A stretch of 64,000 bases of DNA from Litorihabitans aurantiacus. GTDB taxonomy: Bacteria > Actinomycetota > Actinomycetes > Actinomycetales > Beutenbergiaceae. The DNA is taken from assembly GCF_030161595.1 (NCBI RefSeq), contig NZ_BSUM01000001.1:2542001-2606000 (forward strand), written 5' to 3'. Position numbers and translations under genes: made by a program. Within the stretch, counting starts at the first letter, position 1; the number at the start of each line of letters is the position of its first letter. Below, one piece after another: positions 61,842-64,000 of this stretch. The notes beneath the pieces are model-generated. The model was not told the origin of the DNA, searched no databases, and was given only the letters and a program-made list of their open reading frames with translations.

Positions 61842-63380
61842 TCATGCGGCGGGCGAGAAGTTGTAGATCGAGGGGACGGCCGACTGCACCTGCGGCAGCA
61901 CCGTGACGCTCGTGTCCGTGAAGTAGATCTGCGAGCGCCGGTACAACGGCGCGGTCCAGGCGTTCTCGACCACGTAGCGGTTGACCTCGACCGCCGCGGC
62001 GTCGCTGGCCTCCTCGTCGGCGGCGTTCGCGACCTCGTCGAGGAGCGTGTCGAGCTCCGGCGTCGTGGTGTCGAAGACGTTGTAGAGGGAGTCGGTGGAG
62101 ACGAACTGGTTGATCGCCACCCACGCCTCCGCCTGGAACAGACCGTAGAACGCGGACGTGTACTTGCCGCTGGTGATCTCGGTGACGTAGTCCTGCGACG
62201 GGACGGCGACGGGCTCCAGCGTGATGCCGACCTCGCCCAGCTGCTGGGACAGCACCGCGAACGTGGTCTCGTACAACGGCATGCTCGGCAGCGTGAGCGT
62301 CACACCGTCGGCGTATCCGGCCTCGGTCAGCAGCTCGCGCGCCCGCTCGGGGTCGTAGGGGTAGTAGTCGTCGAGCTCGGGGTCGAACGCGCCGGAGTCC
62401 TCACCGAACGGCTGCGACGTGACGACGCCGTGACCGAGCTGCAGCGTGGCCAGGAGCGCCTCACGGTCCAGGGCGTGGTTGACCGCCTGCCGCACCCGCA
62501 CGTCGGCGAGCCCGGGCTCCATGGTGCCGTCGCGGTCGAGCAGCATCAGCCCCATCCAGTCGACCTGCGACTCCACGAGGGTGAGACCCGCGCCCTCGAG
62601 CTGGGCGATCGATGCCGGCTCGACCAGCGTCGCGTTCACCTGACCGGAGATGAGCGCGTTCGCACGGGCCGTGACGTCGGCGAGGAGACGCAGGGTCACG
62701 CCGCCGAACTTCTGCAGGTCGGGGTTCCAGTAGTCCTCGCGCGCCGTGAAGACGTACTGCGAGCCCGCGACGGACTGCGCCGTGTCCATCACGTACGGCC
62801 CGCTCCCGACGGGGACGCTGCCGATGTCATCGCCCTCGAGCGTGTCCGGGCTCCCCATCAGACCGGCGGCCTGGCTGAGGAAGTAGGTGAAGGCCGGGTC
62901 GGGGCGCGTCAGGGTGACCTCGACGGTGTCGGCGTCCACAGCGACGGCGCCGGCGTAGTTGGTCAGCTGGGCGGCCTGGCGGCCGTTGGCGCCCTTGAAG
63001 TGCTCGAAGTTGGCCACGACGGCGTCGGCGTCGAAGGCGGCGCCGTCGGAGAAGGTGACGTCGTCGCGCAGCTCGAGCGTGAGCACCGTCCGGCTGTCGT
63101 CGTAGTTCCACTCGGTCGCGAGCATCGGGGAGAGCTCGCCGTCGGGCTCGCGCAGCAGGAGCGAGTCGTAGGCGACCTGGTAGGGCTGGAGGTTGTGGCC
63201 GACGTGCGCCATCGCGGGGTCCCAGTCGGGCACGTCGTACAGCATCCCGATGGACAGGACCTGGTCGGTCCCGGCGCCCCCGCCGACGGACGACGCCGGT
63301 GGGGCGTCGCCGCCCGAGCAGCCGGCGAGCAGAGCTCCTGCGGCGACGGCCGCGGCGGCCGTCCTGACACGAACGTTCAT
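61842..63380 (-). CDS. Extracellular solute-binding lipoprotein, family 5
   Basis: A 512-aa binding protein. Signal and lipobox LLAG before the Cys at residue 21, then the family-5 folds: the ATEWNYDDSRTVLTLELRD stretch, the DADAVVANFEHF stretch and GSGPYVMDTAQ. It belongs to the oligopeptide/dipeptide group, though some members bind sugars or inositols. It heads the transporter genes and follows the Gfo/Idh gene by 86 bp. Confidence 0.88.
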   Translation of the reverse strand: MNVRVRTAAAAVAAGALLAGCSGGDAPPASSVGGGAGTDQVLSIGMLYDVPDWDPAMAHVGHNLQPYQVAYDSLLLREPDGELSPMLATEWNYDDSRTVLTLELRDDVTFSDGAAFDADAVVANFEHFKGANGRQAAQLTNYAGAVAVDADTVEVTLTRPDPAFTYFLSQAAGLMGSPDTLEGDDIGSVPVGSGPYVMDTAQSVAGSQYVFTAREDYWNPDLQKFGGVTLRLLADVTARANALISGQVNATLVEPASIAQLEGAGLTLVESQVDWMGLMLLDRDGTMEPGLADVRVRQAVNHALDREALLATLQLGHGVVTSQPFGEDSGAFDPELDDYYPYDPERARELLTEAGYADGVTLTLPSMPLYETTFAVLSQQLGEVGITLEPVAVPSQDYVTEITSGKYTSAFYGLFQAEAWVAINQFVSTDSLYNVFDTTTPELDTLLDEVANAADEEASDAAAVEVNRYVVENAWTAPLYRRSQIYFTDTSVTVLPQVQSAVPSIYNFSPAA

Positions 63381-63466
63381 GGTCTCTCCTAGCGTGGGCG
63401 AAGCGGGGTGGGTGGGAGGGAACGGGGAGGAGCGGGAGTGGGGAGGTCGTCGAGGGGCCCGGCCCG

Positions 63467-64000
63467 TCAGGTGCGGGTGGGGAACAGCCCCTCGCGGCGG
63501 ATGCGGTCGTCGAGCTCCGCGAGGAACTCGGCGGGGTCGTGGTCGAGCGGCACCTCGCGTCCGGTCCAGCCAGAGAGGTGGACGGCGTTGGCGAGCCGGA
63601 CCCCGTGGATGCCGTCGCTGCCGGGCGCGACGAGCGGTTCGCCGTCGAGCACGGCGCGGGCGAAGTTCGCGAGGACGACGGCGTGCTGGTCGCCGAACCG
63701 GGAGACGTGTTCGATCTCCTCGACCTCGTACAGGTCGGAGACGTCGGTCTCGCCTCGGAAGATGCCGCGCATCTGCTCGGTCGGCAGCTCGGCGCTGATC
63801 TGCTCCTCGGGACGGACCAGGCGCGTGATGGTGGCGCGCCGGCTGTCGTCGACGACGATCTTGCCCCGGTCGCCGAGGATCTCGAGGCGGTCGGTCCCGA
63901 CCAGGTCGTGCGTGCCGGTGATGAAGACCCCGGTGACGCCGTCGCCGTAGTCGGCCAGCACCGTGACCTCGTTCTCGACGGCGATCTCGCGTCGGAAGCC
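63467..64000 (-). CDS. Gfo/Idh/MocA-family oxidoreductase, partial
   Basis: Only the C-terminal 177 residues are visible; the gene continues beyond the right edge. FITGTHDLVGTDRLEILGDRGKIVVDD and FARAVLDGEPLVAPGSDGIHGVRLANAVHLSGWTG are typical of the C-terminal domain of this family. The substrate is not determined. It is upstream of the binding-protein gene and in the same operon, so it may oxidise the imported compound or a product of it. Confidence 0.8.
   Translation of the reverse strand, partial: GFRREIAVENEVTVLADYGDGVTGVFITGTHDLVGTDRLEILGDRGKIVVDDSRRATITRLVRPEEQISAELPTEQMRGIFRGETDVSDLYEVEEIEHVSRFGDQHAVVLANFARAVLDGEPLVAPGSDGIHGVRLANAVHLSGWTGREVPLDHDPAEFLAELDDRIRREGLFPTRT

Overview
The window is high-GC actinobacterial DNA, most likely from an order Micrococcales organism. 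The base is G or C at nearly every third codon position, GTG starts are common, and adjacent genes repeatedly overlap by GTGA or ATGA. At least twelve genes begin six or seven bases after a TANNNT box, the mark of leaderless actinobacterial transcripts. A Ku/LigD pair, a TopA with a lysine-rich tail and a tandem glycine riboswitch fit this assignment. No species is claimed.

Layout. 1-3650: a ribose-type sugar locus (DUF2291 protein, FGGY kinase, rbsK, rbsD) built around a divergent promoter with a candidate operator. 3702-5811: a lipoprotein and an alpha/beta hydrolase. 5833-11858: a peptide-type ABC transporter operon and a divergent Lrp/AsnC regulator. 11879-16200: two poorly known proteins and a large FAD/Fe-S oxidoreductase. 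16305-20340: an ECF sigma factor module with two paralogous membrane-anchored proteins and a lipoprotein. 20574-27797: two glutamine amidotransferases, tRNA-Thr, a Rossmann protein, holB, tmk, an LssY-like membrane protein and a Gfo/Idh/MocA oxidoreductase. 27871-29260: an AbiEi/DUF559-type gene bracketed by repeats. 29301-36709: topA, a PAP2 phosphatase, ligD, ku and a DUF1801 protein. 36841-41519: a DUF2268 protease, a TipA-like regulator, an M20 peptidase and an MFS exporter. 41637-43130: a small defence/toxin island (repeats, Doc relic, PIN toxin and antitoxin). 43353-48299: a DUF898 protein, then glycine riboswitch-gcvT-gcvP. 48303-49906: a second DUF559 locus, decayed, again bracketed by repeats. 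49924-54286: a methyltransferase, a Crp-like regulator, a UMF1-type MFS protein and an unknown protein. 54401-56986: an ESX-like WXG/DUF1023 operon. 57236-64000: a catabolic cluster (TIM-barrel isomerase, second peptide-type ABC transporter with a permease-ATPase fusion, Gfo/Idh oxidoreductase).

Two things cut across the window. First, both DUF559-type genes, and no other kind of gene here, sit between short repeats spaced exactly 21 bp apart. The repeat sequence differs between the two loci, but the spacing and the arrangement as brackets are shared. This is the best candidate for an undescribed system, perhaps a nuclease/wHTH protein with its own binding arrays. Second, at least eleven single-base losses break otherwise complete genes, mostly in G or C runs and including two in holB. 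All go in the same direction, so they look like assembly errors. The affected genes are annotated as probably intact in the organism.
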